Both the position numbers and the translations under genes were made by a program. This document shows positions 28,049-36,287 of a DNA stretch of 64,000 nt, piece by piece. The stretch lies in contig DKFM01000001.1 of NCBI GenBank assembly GCA_002452815.1, positions 62,001 through 126,000 of the forward strand, in the 5' to 3' direction. Each line of letters begins with the position of its first letter. Within the stretch, counting starts at the first letter, position 1. Source of the stretch: Rhodobacteraceae bacterium UBA6796 (lineage in GTDB: Bacteria; Pseudomonadota; Alphaproteobacteria; Rhodobacterales; Rhodobacteraceae). The notes beneath the pieces are model-generated. The model had not been told where the DNA came from and searched no databases. It worked only from the letters and a program-made list of their open reading frames with translations.

Positions 28049-29512
28049 ATGGCACGCAAATACCTGACATTGGGGGCGCTTGCGCTGAGCGTAGCACTGA
28101 TGCCCGGCACCGCTGTTTTCGCGGGGGGATCGGACATCGTGGGCGGGATCATCGGCGGGGTGATCGGCGGCGCGATCGTGAACGAGGCGAACAAGAATCG
28201 CCGCACGACGACGCGCACCGTCACCAAGAAGCCCGCGGTCAGCAGCTATCAGCGCGAGCAGAACCGTGAGGTGCAGACTGCGCTGAACTATTTCGGCTAT
28301 CCGGTGGGCACCCCCGACGGGGTGATCGGCGCCAAGTCGCGTGCTGCGATCAGCCAGTATCAGATGCTGCTGGGCTATCCCGCGACCGGCCAGATCACCG
28401 AGGTCGAGCGGCAGATCCTTGTCACCAGCTATCAGCGCGCAATGATCGGCGGACCGCAGGTGCAGCAGGCCGTCAGCGGGCTGCAGGGCATGCGGGGCCT
28501 GCTGCTTGCGCAGCGCGACCAGATGTATGGCACCGCGGGCGGCGCCCCGACGATGGCGGGCCAGCAGGGGATGCCGATGCCGCAGCAGGCGCCGGGCACG
28601 ATGGTGATGCAACCGGGGATGCCGATGGCGGTGCCGGGGATGGTCGGCGGGGCCGCAGGCACGATGGTGATGCAGCCGGCAGCGCCCATGCCTGCGATGC
28701 CCGGGTTCGGCGCGCAAATGGCCGCGCAACCCGTGGCGCCCACACCCGCAATGCCCTCGTTCGGGGCGGGAATGGTGCCGCAGCCGGTCACGGCCAAGGC
28801 CTATTGCACGCAGGTGCAGGCCAAGACCGGCGCCAACGGCGGGCTGCAGAAGGTCGCGATGATGAGCGATCCGGCGCAGGCTCTGGGCGAGCAATTCTGT
28901 CAGGTCTCGGCCGAGGCGCGCGAACAGGGCACGGCACTGGTCGCGCAGATCCAGGGCTTCACCCCGGCGCAGATCTCCGAGCAGTGCCGCGGTTTTGGTG
29001 CGCTGCTGGCCGATCAGGTCGCGCTGCTGACGACCACGCCGCGTGATGACATGATCGCCTCGATCCAGGGGTTCCTGGCGCAGTCGGGCATGGACGAGGC
29101 GCAGACCGCCGGCACGGCCCGGGTCTGTCTGGCGATGGGCTACGCCGATGACGAGATGCCGGTGGCGCTCGGGTCGGCGCTGGTTCTGGCGGGCACCGGA
29201 AACATGGTCTATGCCGAATTCATCGGTCACCATCTGGCGGCGGGCGTCGGCACCGAGAAACACCCCGATCTGGCGCTTGACTGGTATGAGCTGGGGCTGA
29301 ACGCGCTGTCGATCGGACAAACCCCTGTCTTTGCGGCCGGTCAGCCCGATCGTGCCGCGCTGATCCACAAGGCGGCCTTCGCGCTCAACGGCCGCTCGGA
29401 CGCACCGCCTGCGGCGCCGACGCCGGTTGCAGCGCCGTCGCCCGGGCTTGCGGGGTTTGGCGCGGCGGCGGCCAAGCTGCTGCAAACGGGCGGGCAGGGC
29501 AGCCAGCCCTGA
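28049..29512 (+). CDS. Exported peptidoglycan-binding-domain protein with Met/Pro-rich repeats
   Basis: 487 residues. Signal peptide (MARKYLTLGALALSVALMPGTAVFA), then a Gly-rich segment (DIVGGIIGGVIGGAIVNEANK) resembling glycine-zipper proteins. A PG_binding_1 domain spans about 66-120 (VQTALNYFGYPVGTPDGVIGAKSRAAISQYQ). A low-complexity linker of Met/Pro/Gln repeats includes GTMVMQP twice, and a cysteine-containing C-terminal domain (AKAYCTQVQAKTG onward) is of no family I know. Probably periplasmic and wall-associated. GGAGGG lies 5 bases before the ATG at 28049; an upstream ATG at 28037 is less well placed. Confidence 0.82.
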   Translation: MARKYLTLGALALSVALMPGTAVFAGGSDIVGGIIGGVIGGAIVNEANKNRRTTTRTVTKKPAVSSYQREQNREVQTALNYFGYPVGTPDGVIGAKSRAAISQYQMLLGYPATGQITEVERQILVTSYQRAMIGGPQVQQAVSGLQGMRGLLLAQRDQMYGTAGGAPTMAGQQGMPMPQQAPGTMVMQPGMPMAVPGMVGGAAGTMVMQPAAPMPAMPGFGAQMAAQPVAPTPAMPSFGAGMVPQPVTAKAYCTQVQAKTGANGGLQKVAMMSDPAQALGEQFCQVSAEAREQGTALVAQIQGFTPAQISEQCRGFGALLADQVALLTTTPRDDMIASIQGFLAQSGMDEAQTAGTARVCLAMGYADDEMPVALGSALVLAGTGNMVYAEFIGHHLAAGVGTEKHPDLALDWYELGLNALSIGQTPVFAAGQPDRAALIHKAAFALNGRSDAPPAAPTPVAAPSPGLAGFGAAAAKLLQTGGQGSQP

Positions 29513-29537
29513 GGTCCGGCGGCCGGGTTTCCCGCAG

Positions 29538-29555
29538 GGGGCGCTGTGGCGCCCC
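29538..29555 (+). terminator. Possible terminator after the peptidoglycan-binding protein
   Basis: A 7-bp stem GGGGCGC / GCGCCCC with a TGTG loop, followed by TTGCGC. Weak U-tract. Confidence 0.5.
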
Positions 29556-29667
29556 TTGCGCATTTCCGCAGGACACAGACGCGCCGCAAAAAGATCGCCC
29601 TGCGTGTAAAAACCCCCTTTCCTTCGAGCACCCTCTCGGATAAGACGCCGCCACCAAGCCAAGATGT

Positions 29668-29754
29668 GCGGTCGTGGCGGAATTGGTAGACGCGCAGCGT
29701 TGAGGTCGCTGTGGGGTAACTCCCGTGAAAGTTCGAGTCTTTTCGACCGCACCA
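29668..29754 (+). tRNA. tRNA-Leu(GAG), CCA encoded
   Basis: 87 nt. Acceptor stem GCGGTCG pairs with CGACCGC, discriminator A, and CCA is encoded. The D-arm has GGCGGAATTGGTAGACGC, typical of leucine tRNAs. The anticodon stem CAGCG / CGCTG carries loop TTGAGGT, giving anticodon GAG (reads CUC/CUU). A long variable arm (TGGGGTAACTCCCG) confirms class II. The T-arm has GTTCGAGTC. An unusual perfect hairpin begins 5 nt after the CCA. Confidence 0.97.
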
Positions 29755-29758
29755 AGAC

Positions 29759-29797
29759 CTTCCCTAAATTGCAGAAAAACACTGCAATTTAGGGAAG
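29759..29797. other. Perfect AT-rich 16-bp hairpin just after tRNA-Leu
   Basis: CTTCCCTAAATTGCAG, loop AAAAACA, then the exact complement. It is far more AT-rich than its surroundings and has no U-tract on the plus strand. It may be a tRNA processing or termination signal, or the remnant of an inserted element. See findings. Confidence 0.6.
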
Positions 29798-30194
29798 CTC
29801 CTGCAAGACGCGGGGCCCTCAGCGCATCAGCTTCTTGCAGCTGCAGCCGTTTTGCCCCATCCAGCCACGCAGGTTTGACGCATGCGGTTGCGCACGGTGG
29901 GGCGGTGTCCGGCTTTCGCAAACTGCCAAGCGGCGCGTGGCGCGCAGAAGTCCGTGAATGGCCAGCTCCGGGCCTTTTAACGGAACGCCTTGAGCGACCG
30001 GCGTCCGCCCAAAGCGCCCGGTCGTGCCTGGCACGGCATGGGCTAAACCCCTGCCCATGGATGCCGGCCGCGGTTGATAGAACATGCGTCCAAGGGCTCC
30101 CCCTTCTGGATGCCCTGCAAATACCCGCCTTGTGATCTCGCGCCAGATGGGCGTAACTTATCGGCAGTTCATGTAGTGGAGGCGAGGAGTTCTC
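29798..30194. other. Intergenic region before the TAXI/TRAP operon, no gene seen
   Basis: About 400 bases. Open frames on both strands here are low-complexity or overlap the tRNA, lack ribosome sites, and match no family I recognise. The end of the region holds the ribosome site GGCGAGGAG for the next gene, so the promoter of the TRAP operon must lie here; I could not identify -35/-10 boxes with confidence. Confidence 0.5.
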
Positions 30195-31199
30195 ATGAAG
30201 CACACCAAGATTTTCACCGGCATCGCGCTTGCGTTCGGTCTGGCCGCTTCGGCCGCTGGCGCGCAGGAAATGTCGTTCTTCCGGATCGGTACGGGTGGCA
30301 CTGCAGGCACTTATTACCCGATCGGCGGGCTTCTGGCCAACGCGATCTCGAACCCGCCCGGTTCGCGCCCCTGCGATCAGGGCGGCTCTTGCGGCGTTCC
30401 CGGGCTGATCGCCTCGGCGCTTTCGGCCAACGGTTCGGTTGCCAACATCAACGCCATCGCTGGCGGCTCGCTCGAGTCGGGCTTCTCGCAATCGGACGTG
30501 GCGACCTGGGCCTATACCGGCACCGGGATCTGGGAAGGCAAGCCTGCGGTCGACAAGCTGCGCGCGATTGCCAACCTCTATCCGGAAAGCATTCACCTGA
30601 TCACCAGCGCCGAGTCGGGCATTTCGAGCGTCGCCGACCTCAAGGGCAAGCGTGTTTCGATGGACGAACCCGGTTCGGGCACGCTGGTCGATGCCAAGAT
30701 CATTCTGGACGGCTACGGCCTGAGCGAAGCCGACATCCAGCCGGAATTCCTCAAGCCCGATCAGGCGGCCGACCGGATGCGCGATGGCGCGATGGATGCG
30801 TTCTTCTTCGTCGGCGGCTATCCGGCGGGCGCGATTTCGGAACTCGCCAGCCAGCACGCCGTCAAGCTGATCCCGATCAGCTGCGAGGAAGCGCCGAAGA
30901 TCTGCGAAGAGTTCAAGTTCTTCGCGCCGGACGTCATTCCGGGCGGCACCTATGAGGGCAATGCTGACGACGTTCAGACGCTGTCGGTGGGCGCCCAGTG
31001 GGTGACCAGCGCCGATCAGCCCGAAGAGCTGATCTATCAGATCACCAAGGCGCTGTGGAACGACAACTCGCGCAAGCAGCTGGATGCGGGCCACGCCAAG
31101 GGCAAGGCGATCACCAAGGAAACCGCGCTGAACGGCGTCGGTATCCCGCTGCATCCGGGCGCCGAGAAGTTCTATAAGGAAGCCGGCCTGCTGAAATAA
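30195..31199 (+). CDS. TRAP transporter solute receptor, TAXI family
   Basis: 334 residues with a signal peptide (MKHTKIFTGIALAFGLAASAAGA). FFRIGTGGTAGTYYPIGG is the TAXI signature, with NSNGS/SGFSQSDVA-type and DLKGKRVSMDEPGSGT blocks of the family after it. It is a periplasmic binding protein for a TRAP (sodium-driven) transporter; TAXI ligands are often dicarboxylates or amino acids, but no specificity is legible. It is followed by a hairpin and then the fused permease. A four-cysteine region (CDQGGSC, CEEAPKICEE) may form disulphides. Confidence 0.95.
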   Translation: MKHTKIFTGIALAFGLAASAAGAQEMSFFRIGTGGTAGTYYPIGGLLANAISNPPGSRPCDQGGSCGVPGLIASALSANGSVANINAIAGGSLESGFSQSDVATWAYTGTGIWEGKPAVDKLRAIANLYPESIHLITSAESGISSVADLKGKRVSMDEPGSGTLVDAKIILDGYGLSEADIQPEFLKPDQAADRMRDGAMDAFFFVGGYPAGAISELASQHAVKLIPISCEEAPKICEEFKFFAPDVIPGGTYEGNADDVQTLSVGAQWVTSADQPEELIYQITKALWNDNSRKQLDAGHAKGKAITKETALNGVGIPLHPGAEKFYKEAGLLK

Positions 31200-31236
31200 G
31201 CGTTCGGCATCGGTTTCGACCAGTGTCGAGAGTTCA

Positions 31237-31262
31237 GGGGCCGCGAAAATCATCGCGGCCCC
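31237..31262 (+). other. Intercistronic hairpin, TAXI receptor to TRAP permease
   Basis: A 10-bp perfect stem GGGGCCGCGA / TCGCGGCCCC with an AAATCA loop, followed by TTTCGTT. Probably a partial terminator that keeps the receptor in excess over the permease. Confidence 0.7.
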
Positions 31263-31293
31263 TTTCGTTACCCACAGCGACAGGAGTTAGCAG

Positions 31294-33378
31294 ATGACCG
31301 AGGACCGCAGCAAACCGGGCGACGGCGAAGCAATCCGCCATCTGACAGCCGACGAACTTCAGGCCATTGAAGAAGAATTCGACCCCGAGTTGAGGTTTCG
31401 CGTGCTGGCCTGGCCGCTGACCATCGCGTCGGCGGTGATCCTGTTCCTGCTGTCCTGCTATCACTATTACACCGCCGGTTTCGGCATTCCGCAGGCGACC
31501 GTGCATCGCGGCCTGCATCTGGGCGTTACGCTGCTTCTGGTGTTCCTCAGCTTCTCGGCCTTTGGCAAGAAGCAGATCACCCCGGGCTGGCGCGCGCCGC
31601 TGGGCCTGCCGCTGCTGGAATGGGGCCTGGCCATCGCCGGGATCGTCAGCGCGCTCTATGTGCCGTGGATCTATGCCGAGCTTGCGTTCCGTGTCGGTAA
31701 CCCGCTGCCCATCGACGTCATCATGGGCACGATCCTGATCGTCGTTCTGCTGGAAGCGGTGCGCCGGTCTATGGGCTGGCCGCTGCCGGTGATCGCGATC
31801 CTGTTCATCGCTTATGCCTATTTCGGCAAGTCGATGCCGGGGATTTTGGTGCATCCGGGCGCGAGCTGGTCGAATATCGTCAACCACCTGTATCTGACCT
31901 CGCAGGGGATCTACGGCACCGCGCTTGGCGTCATTGCCACCTATGTGTTCCACTTCGTTCTGTTCGGCGTGATGGCGACGCGGATCGGTCTGGGCCAGCT
32001 GTTCATCGACATCGCCTCTGCGTTGGCGGGGCGTTATGCGGGTGGGCCGGCGAAAGTGTCGGTGCTGTCCTCGGCGCTGCTCGGCTCGATCTCCGGCTCG
32101 TCGATTGCGAACACGGTGACCACCGGCGCGCTGACCATCCCGGCGATGATCCGCATCGGCTATCCGCGCCATTTCGCGGCAGCGGTCGAGGCGGCCGCAT
32201 CGACGGGCGGGCAGATCACGCCGCCGGTCATGGGGGCGGTTGCCTTCCTGATGATCGAATATCTGGGTGTGCCGCTGACCACGATCCTGACTGCCGCGCT
32301 GGTGCCGGCCTTCATGCATTTCTTCGGCGTGCTGGTGCAGGTTCACCTTGAGGCGCGCCGTCTGGGGCTGCGCGGCCTTTCGGCCGCTGAGCTGCCGAAC
32401 GCCTGGAACGTGCTGAAAGAGGGCTGGCTCTCGGTCGTGCCTCTGGCCATTCTGGTTGCCGTGCTGCTGTCGGGGCGCACGCCGTTTGCTGCCGCCTTCT
32501 GGTCGATCACCGCCTGCATCATCGTTCTGGCAATCCAGCAGATTCAGGCATCGGGCATTGCCAACGGCCTGAAGGCCACGGCGCATGGGGTTTTCGAAGG
32601 CTTCATCCTGGGCGCCAAGCAATCGCTTTCGGTGACGGCCGCTGCTGCGCTGGTCGGTGTTGTGATCGGTGTCGTGACCCTGACCGGCGTCGGCTTCAAG
32701 ATCGCCTATATGGTGACCTCGATCGCGCAGGGCTGGGCGATGTCGCTGCATGACACGCTGGCGGTGCTGCCGTTCGAATTGATGACGGTGCCGTCGCTGA
32801 CGCTGCTGTTCACGCTGATCCTGACGGCGGTGGTCTGCATCCTGATGGGCTGCGGCATTCCGACGACGGCGAACTATATCATCATGGTCGCCGTTGCGGC
32901 GCCGATCCTGGGCATGCTGGGCGTGCAACCGATGGTCGCGCATTACTTCGTGTTCTATTACGGGGTGCTGGCGGATGTGACGCCGCCGGTTGCGATGGCG
33001 GCCTATGCGGGTGCCGGGATCGCCGGGGCGAATGCGTTCAAGGCGGGTAACACGGCCTTCCGGCTAAGCATGGGCAAGGCGCTGGTGCCCTTCGTCTTTG
33101 CCTTCCAGCCTGCGCTGCTTCTGGTGACGGACGGGTTCACCTGGCAGGCCTTTGCGCTTGCCTTCAGTGGTGCCACGCTCGGGATCTGGATTCTGGCCTC
33201 GGCGGTGTCGAGCTGGCTTTTCGCGCCGCTTTACTGGTTCGAGCGGATCGTTCTGGTCTTCGCGGCGCTGTTGCTGGTGGCACCGAACCTGATGGCCAGC
33301 ATGGTCGGGCTGTTGCTTGTCGCACCGATTGCGATGCGCCAGTTGCTGACAGGTCGGCAGGGCGGCGCCCCGGCCTGA
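31294..33378 (+). CDS. TRAP transporter fused permease (DctQM fusion)
   Basis: 694 residues in which the small four-helix DctQ-like part and the large DctM-like part are one chain, as is normal for TAXI systems. The N-terminal 20-45 residues are acidic and cytoplasmic; many hydrophobic helices follow. GSISGSSIANTVTTGALTIP, EAAASTGGQITPPVMGA and GCGIPTTANYI are the diagnostic permease segments. It imports the TAXI receptor's ligand with sodium or protons. A GACAGGAG ribosome site precedes the ATG and a strong terminator follows. Confidence 0.95.
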   Translation: MTEDRSKPGDGEAIRHLTADELQAIEEEFDPELRFRVLAWPLTIASAVILFLLSCYHYYTAGFGIPQATVHRGLHLGVTLLLVFLSFSAFGKKQITPGWRAPLGLPLLEWGLAIAGIVSALYVPWIYAELAFRVGNPLPIDVIMGTILIVVLLEAVRRSMGWPLPVIAILFIAYAYFGKSMPGILVHPGASWSNIVNHLYLTSQGIYGTALGVIATYVFHFVLFGVMATRIGLGQLFIDIASALAGRYAGGPAKVSVLSSALLGSISGSSIANTVTTGALTIPAMIRIGYPRHFAAAVEAAASTGGQITPPVMGAVAFLMIEYLGVPLTTILTAALVPAFMHFFGVLVQVHLEARRLGLRGLSAAELPNAWNVLKEGWLSVVPLAILVAVLLSGRTPFAAAFWSITACIIVLAIQQIQASGIANGLKATAHGVFEGFILGAKQSLSVTAAAALVGVVIGVVTLTGVGFKIAYMVTSIAQGWAMSLHDTLAVLPFELMTVPSLTLLFTLILTAVVCILMGCGIPTTANYIIMVAVAAPILGMLGVQPMVAHYFVFYYGVLADVTPPVAMAAYAGAGIAGANAFKAGNTAFRLSMGKALVPFVFAFQPALLLVTDGFTWQAFALAFSGATLGIWILASAVSSWLFAPLYWFERIVLVFAALLLVAPNLMASMVGLLLVAPIAMRQLLTGRQGGAPA

Positions 33379-33417
33379 GGGGCGTTTGCGCGCTCAAAGG
33401 GAACGTGTTTCCGAAAG

Positions 33418-33450
33418 ACGTGCCCCGGGGAAGCCCGGGGCACGTTTTTT
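33418..33450 (+). terminator. Strong terminator of the TRAP operon
   Basis: A 12-bp perfect stem ACGTGCCCCGGG / CCCGGGGCACGT with a GAAG loop and a T-run (33445-33450) directly after. Confidence 0.93.
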
Positions 33451-33873
33451 CGTTGCTGTGTGCGTGAGCCGATCTTGGCCCCGCGTCATGCGTCGCTGCG
33501 GACGGGCGGCCTGGGCCGGAACGCTTCGGGCCCTGCCTGCAGGCGTTTGGCTGGCCGGATGATTCGGTGCGGTGGGCGCGGATCACAGCCCATCCAGCCC
33601 CTTCCCCCGCGCGGATGGGCTTGATTCCCGTCGGGCGGCTCTGTGCCCCTCGAATCCACCCCATGTTGACGCCACGACAGATCATTCATTCTGCATGTGC
33701 GAAGTGGTCGCTGCTTGCACATTTTAGGACGTTTTCTGACCGTTTCATGCCCGAAACGGTGGCAGTGTAGCCACTGTGACAGCGCTGTGAATTTGCGGTT
33801 GAACTCTGCAGGACCAATTGCTTTAGTCACAAACACGGGAGCTAACGAAGAAGAAAATCACGGGGAGCCCGCT
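33451..33873 (+). promoter_or_regulatory. Long leader of the polyamine-type transporter operon with two hairpins
   Basis: A stretch of 423 bases without a gene. Near its end are two adjacent perfect stems: ACCGTTTC / GAAACGGT with loop ATGCCC (33739-33760) and CAGTG / CACTG with loop TAGC (33763-33776). They could be protein operators or a structured 5' leader. The ribosome site GGGGAG (33862-33867) stands 6 bases before a TTG start. No known riboswitch class is recognised. Confidence 0.45.
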
Positions 33874-34977
33874 TTGACGATTTCTGAAACCGACAAGTCT
33901 TTTGTCGTTTTTGACCATGTGCAGAAAAGCTACGACGGCGAAACACTGGTCGTAAAAGATCTGAATCTGTCCATCGGCAAAGGCGAATTCTTGACCATGC
34001 TGGGGCCCTCGGGCTCGGGCAAGACCACCTGCCTGATGATGCTGGCAGGGTTCGAAACCGCGACGCATGGCGAAATCCGGCTGGGTGGGCGCAACATCAA
34101 CATGGTGCCGCCGCACAAGCGCGGGATCGGTATGGTGTTCCAGAACTACGCGCTGTTTCCGCATATGTCGGTGGCCGAAAACCTTGCCTTCCCGCTGGAA
34201 GTGCGCGGAATGGGCAAATCCGACCGCGAAGCCAAGGTCATGCGGGCGCTGGACATGGTGCAGATGGGCGCCTTTGCCAACCGCCGCCCGGCGCAGCTTT
34301 CGGGCGGTCAGCAGCAGCGGATCGCACTGGCCCGCGCGCTGGTGTTCGACCCCGAGCTGGTCTTGATGGACGAACCGCTGGGCGCGCTGGACAAGCAGCT
34401 GCGCGAACACATGCAGTTCGAGATCAAGGCGCTGCACGAACGGCTGGGCATCACCGTGGTCTATGTGACCCACGACCAGGGCGAGGCGCTGACGATGTCG
34501 GACCGCGTCGCGGTGTTCAACGATGGCCGTATCCAGCAGCTGGCGCCGCCGGACGAGCTGTATGAACGCCCGAAGAACAGCTTCGTGGCGCAGTTCATCG
34601 GCGAGAACAACAAACTGCCGGGCACTGTCGAGGAATATTCGGACGACAAGTGTCTCGTGCGGCTGGCTACGGGCGAGCTGATCGACGCGACGCCCGTCAA
34701 TATCCGCAAGAAGGGGCAAGAGACGCTGGTCTCGATCCGTCCCGAGCGGATCGAATTCAAGCCCGAAATGATGCCTCCGGGCGCGCATATGATCTCGGCC
34801 GAAGTGCTGGAAGTGATCTATATGGGCGACATTTTCCGCACCCGGATGCGGGTTGCGGGCTCTGAGGACTTCGTGATGAAGTCGCGCAACACGCTGGGTC
34901 AGACCAAGCTGCACCCTGGCGAGACGATCAAGATCGGCTGGCATCCGCAGGATGCGCGCGCACTCGATCCGATGTAA
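33874..34977 (+). CDS. Polyamine-type ABC transporter ATPase, TTG start
   Basis: 367 residues, PotA-like: Walker A GPSGSGKTT, Q-loop MVFQNYALFPHM, signature LSGGQQQR, Walker B LVLMDEPLGALD, H-loop THDQGEAL, and a C-terminal TOBE regulatory region (from about 240). No ATG gives a good start. A GGGGAG box lies 6 bases before a TTG at 33874, and the protein then begins (M/L)TISETDKSFVVFDHVQKSY. Earlier ATGs would add residues with no counterpart in the family. It is the first gene of an ATPase-binding protein-permease-permease operon. Confidence 0.9.
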   Translation: MTISETDKSFVVFDHVQKSYDGETLVVKDLNLSIGKGEFLTMLGPSGSGKTTCLMMLAGFETATHGEIRLGGRNINMVPPHKRGIGMVFQNYALFPHMSVAENLAFPLEVRGMGKSDREAKVMRALDMVQMGAFANRRPAQLSGGQQQRIALARALVFDPELVLMDEPLGALDKQLREHMQFEIKALHERLGITVVYVTHDQGEALTMSDRVAVFNDGRIQQLAPPDELYERPKNSFVAQFIGENNKLPGTVEEYSDDKCLVRLATGELIDATPVNIRKKGQETLVSIRPERIEFKPEMMPPGAHMISAEVLEVIYMGDIFRTRMRVAGSEDFVMKSRNTLGQTKLHPGETIKIGWHPQDARALDPM

Positions 34978-35087
34978 GATCCGGGCAGGCGGGTCCGTCC
35001 CGCCTATCCCCCCGCTGCGAGATCCGCGGCCAAAATGACGTAAAGTCAAACGGCGTTAAGCCAATATAACAACACGGGAGTATAAAC

Positions 35088-36161
35088 ATGAATAAACTGT
35101 TGACCCTGACCACCGCTCTGGTCGCCGTGGGCGCTGCCGCCTCGGCCGAAGAAATCAGCGTGGTCTCGTGGGGCGGCGCCTACACGGTGTCGCAGGTCGA
35201 GGCTTACCACAAGCCGTTCACCGAAATGACCGGCATCAAGGTCGTTTCGATCGACGCCGACAACCCGGCCTCGCCGCTGAAGGCGCAGGTCGAGGCGGGC
35301 AACGTCACCATCGACCTGGCCGATGTGGAACTGTCGGATGCGATCCGTCTGTGCGACGAGGGCCTGCTGGAAGAAATCGATCCGGCGATGCTGCCGCCGG
35401 CGCCCGATGGCACCCCCGCCACCGAAGACTTCGTGCCGGGCGCGATCCAGGATTGTGCCGTGGCGAACATCGTCTGGGGCACCGTGATCGCCTATGACAC
35501 CACCAAGTTCAGCGGCGAGCAGCCCTCGACCCTGGCCGATTTCTTCGATCTGGAGAAATTCCCGGGCAAGCGCGGTCTGCTGAAATCGGCGAAACGCTCG
35601 ATGGAAATGGCGCTGGTTGCCGATGGCGTGTCGCCCGACGAAGTGTATGACGTGCTGGGCACCGAAGAGGGCGTGACCCGCGCGCTGGCCAAGCTCGACA
35701 CGATCAAGGATTCGACCGTGTGGTGGGAAGCCGGGGCACAGCCGCCGCAGCTGCTGGCCGATGGCGAAGTCGTGATGTCGACCGGCTACAACGGCCGTTT
35801 CTTCAACGCGATGGTGGCTGAAGGCAAACCCTTCGCGATCATCTGGGATGGCGAATACATGGATTATGACCTTTGGGTCATTCCGAAAGGCGCCCCGAAC
35901 GTCGAAGGTGCGAAGAAATTCCTCGCCTTCTCGACTGACACCCAGCGTCTGGCGGATCAGGCGAAATACATCGCCTATGGTCCGGCGCGGAAATCCTCGG
36001 CTGCTCTGATCGGCATGTATCAGGACGGCAAGACCGAGATGGCGCCGCATATGCCGACCAACCCGGACAACATGATCAACCCGATCTGGACCGACCCGAC
36101 CTTCTGGGCCGACCATGACGTCGAACTGAGCGAGAAGTTCAACGCCTGGCTCGCCAGCTGA
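35088..36161 (+). CDS. Spermidine/putrescine-type periplasmic binding protein
   Basis: 357 residues with a signal peptide (MNKLLTLTTALVAVGAAASA), followed by EISVVSWGGAYTVSQ, the usual opening of PotD-like proteins. The VWWEAGAQPPQLLADGEVVMSTGYNGR segment is typical of the family (written here from two adjoining blocks). The exact ligand (polyamine, or another cationic compound) cannot be told. GGGAG lies upstream of the ATG. It is followed by a hairpin and then the two permease genes. Confidence 0.9.
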   Translation: MNKLLTLTTALVAVGAAASAEEISVVSWGGAYTVSQVEAYHKPFTEMTGIKVVSIDADNPASPLKAQVEAGNVTIDLADVELSDAIRLCDEGLLEEIDPAMLPPAPDGTPATEDFVPGAIQDCAVANIVWGTVIAYDTTKFSGEQPSTLADFFDLEKFPGKRGLLKSAKRSMEMALVADGVSPDEVYDVLGTEEGVTRALAKLDTIKDSTVWWEAGAQPPQLLADGEVVMSTGYNGRFFNAMVAEGKPFAIIWDGEYMDYDLWVIPKGAPNVEGAKKFLAFSTDTQRLADQAKYIAYGPARKSSAALIGMYQDGKTEMAPHMPTNPDNMINPIWTDPTFWADHDVELSEKFNAWLAS

Positions 36162-36169
36162 TCTGACGG

Positions 36170-36194
36170 GCAGGGGGCCTGACCGGCCCCCTGC
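36170..36194 (+). other. Intercistronic hairpin after the polyamine-type binding protein
   Basis: A 10-bp perfect stem GCAGGGGGCC / GGCCCCCTGC with a TGACC loop, 9 bases past the stop codon and without a U-tract. Likely 3'-end stabiliser of the binding-protein message. Confidence 0.65.
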
Positions 36195-36287
36195 CACTTC
36201 ACCCGATCCGACCCGGGGCCCTGTGCGGCCCGACCTGCAGCCATGACATGCGCGGGACATGGGCGATATTTTCCGATGGGGAACCGA

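Noticed and set aside
29819..30085. 88-residue minus-strand frame in the gap after tRNA-Leu
   Set aside because: No ribosome site and no family resemblance; kept as an empty intergenic region.
29385..31253. Long minus-strand open frame across tRNA-Leu and the TAXI receptor
   Set aside because: It reads through a tRNA gene and antisense to a clear signal-peptide protein.
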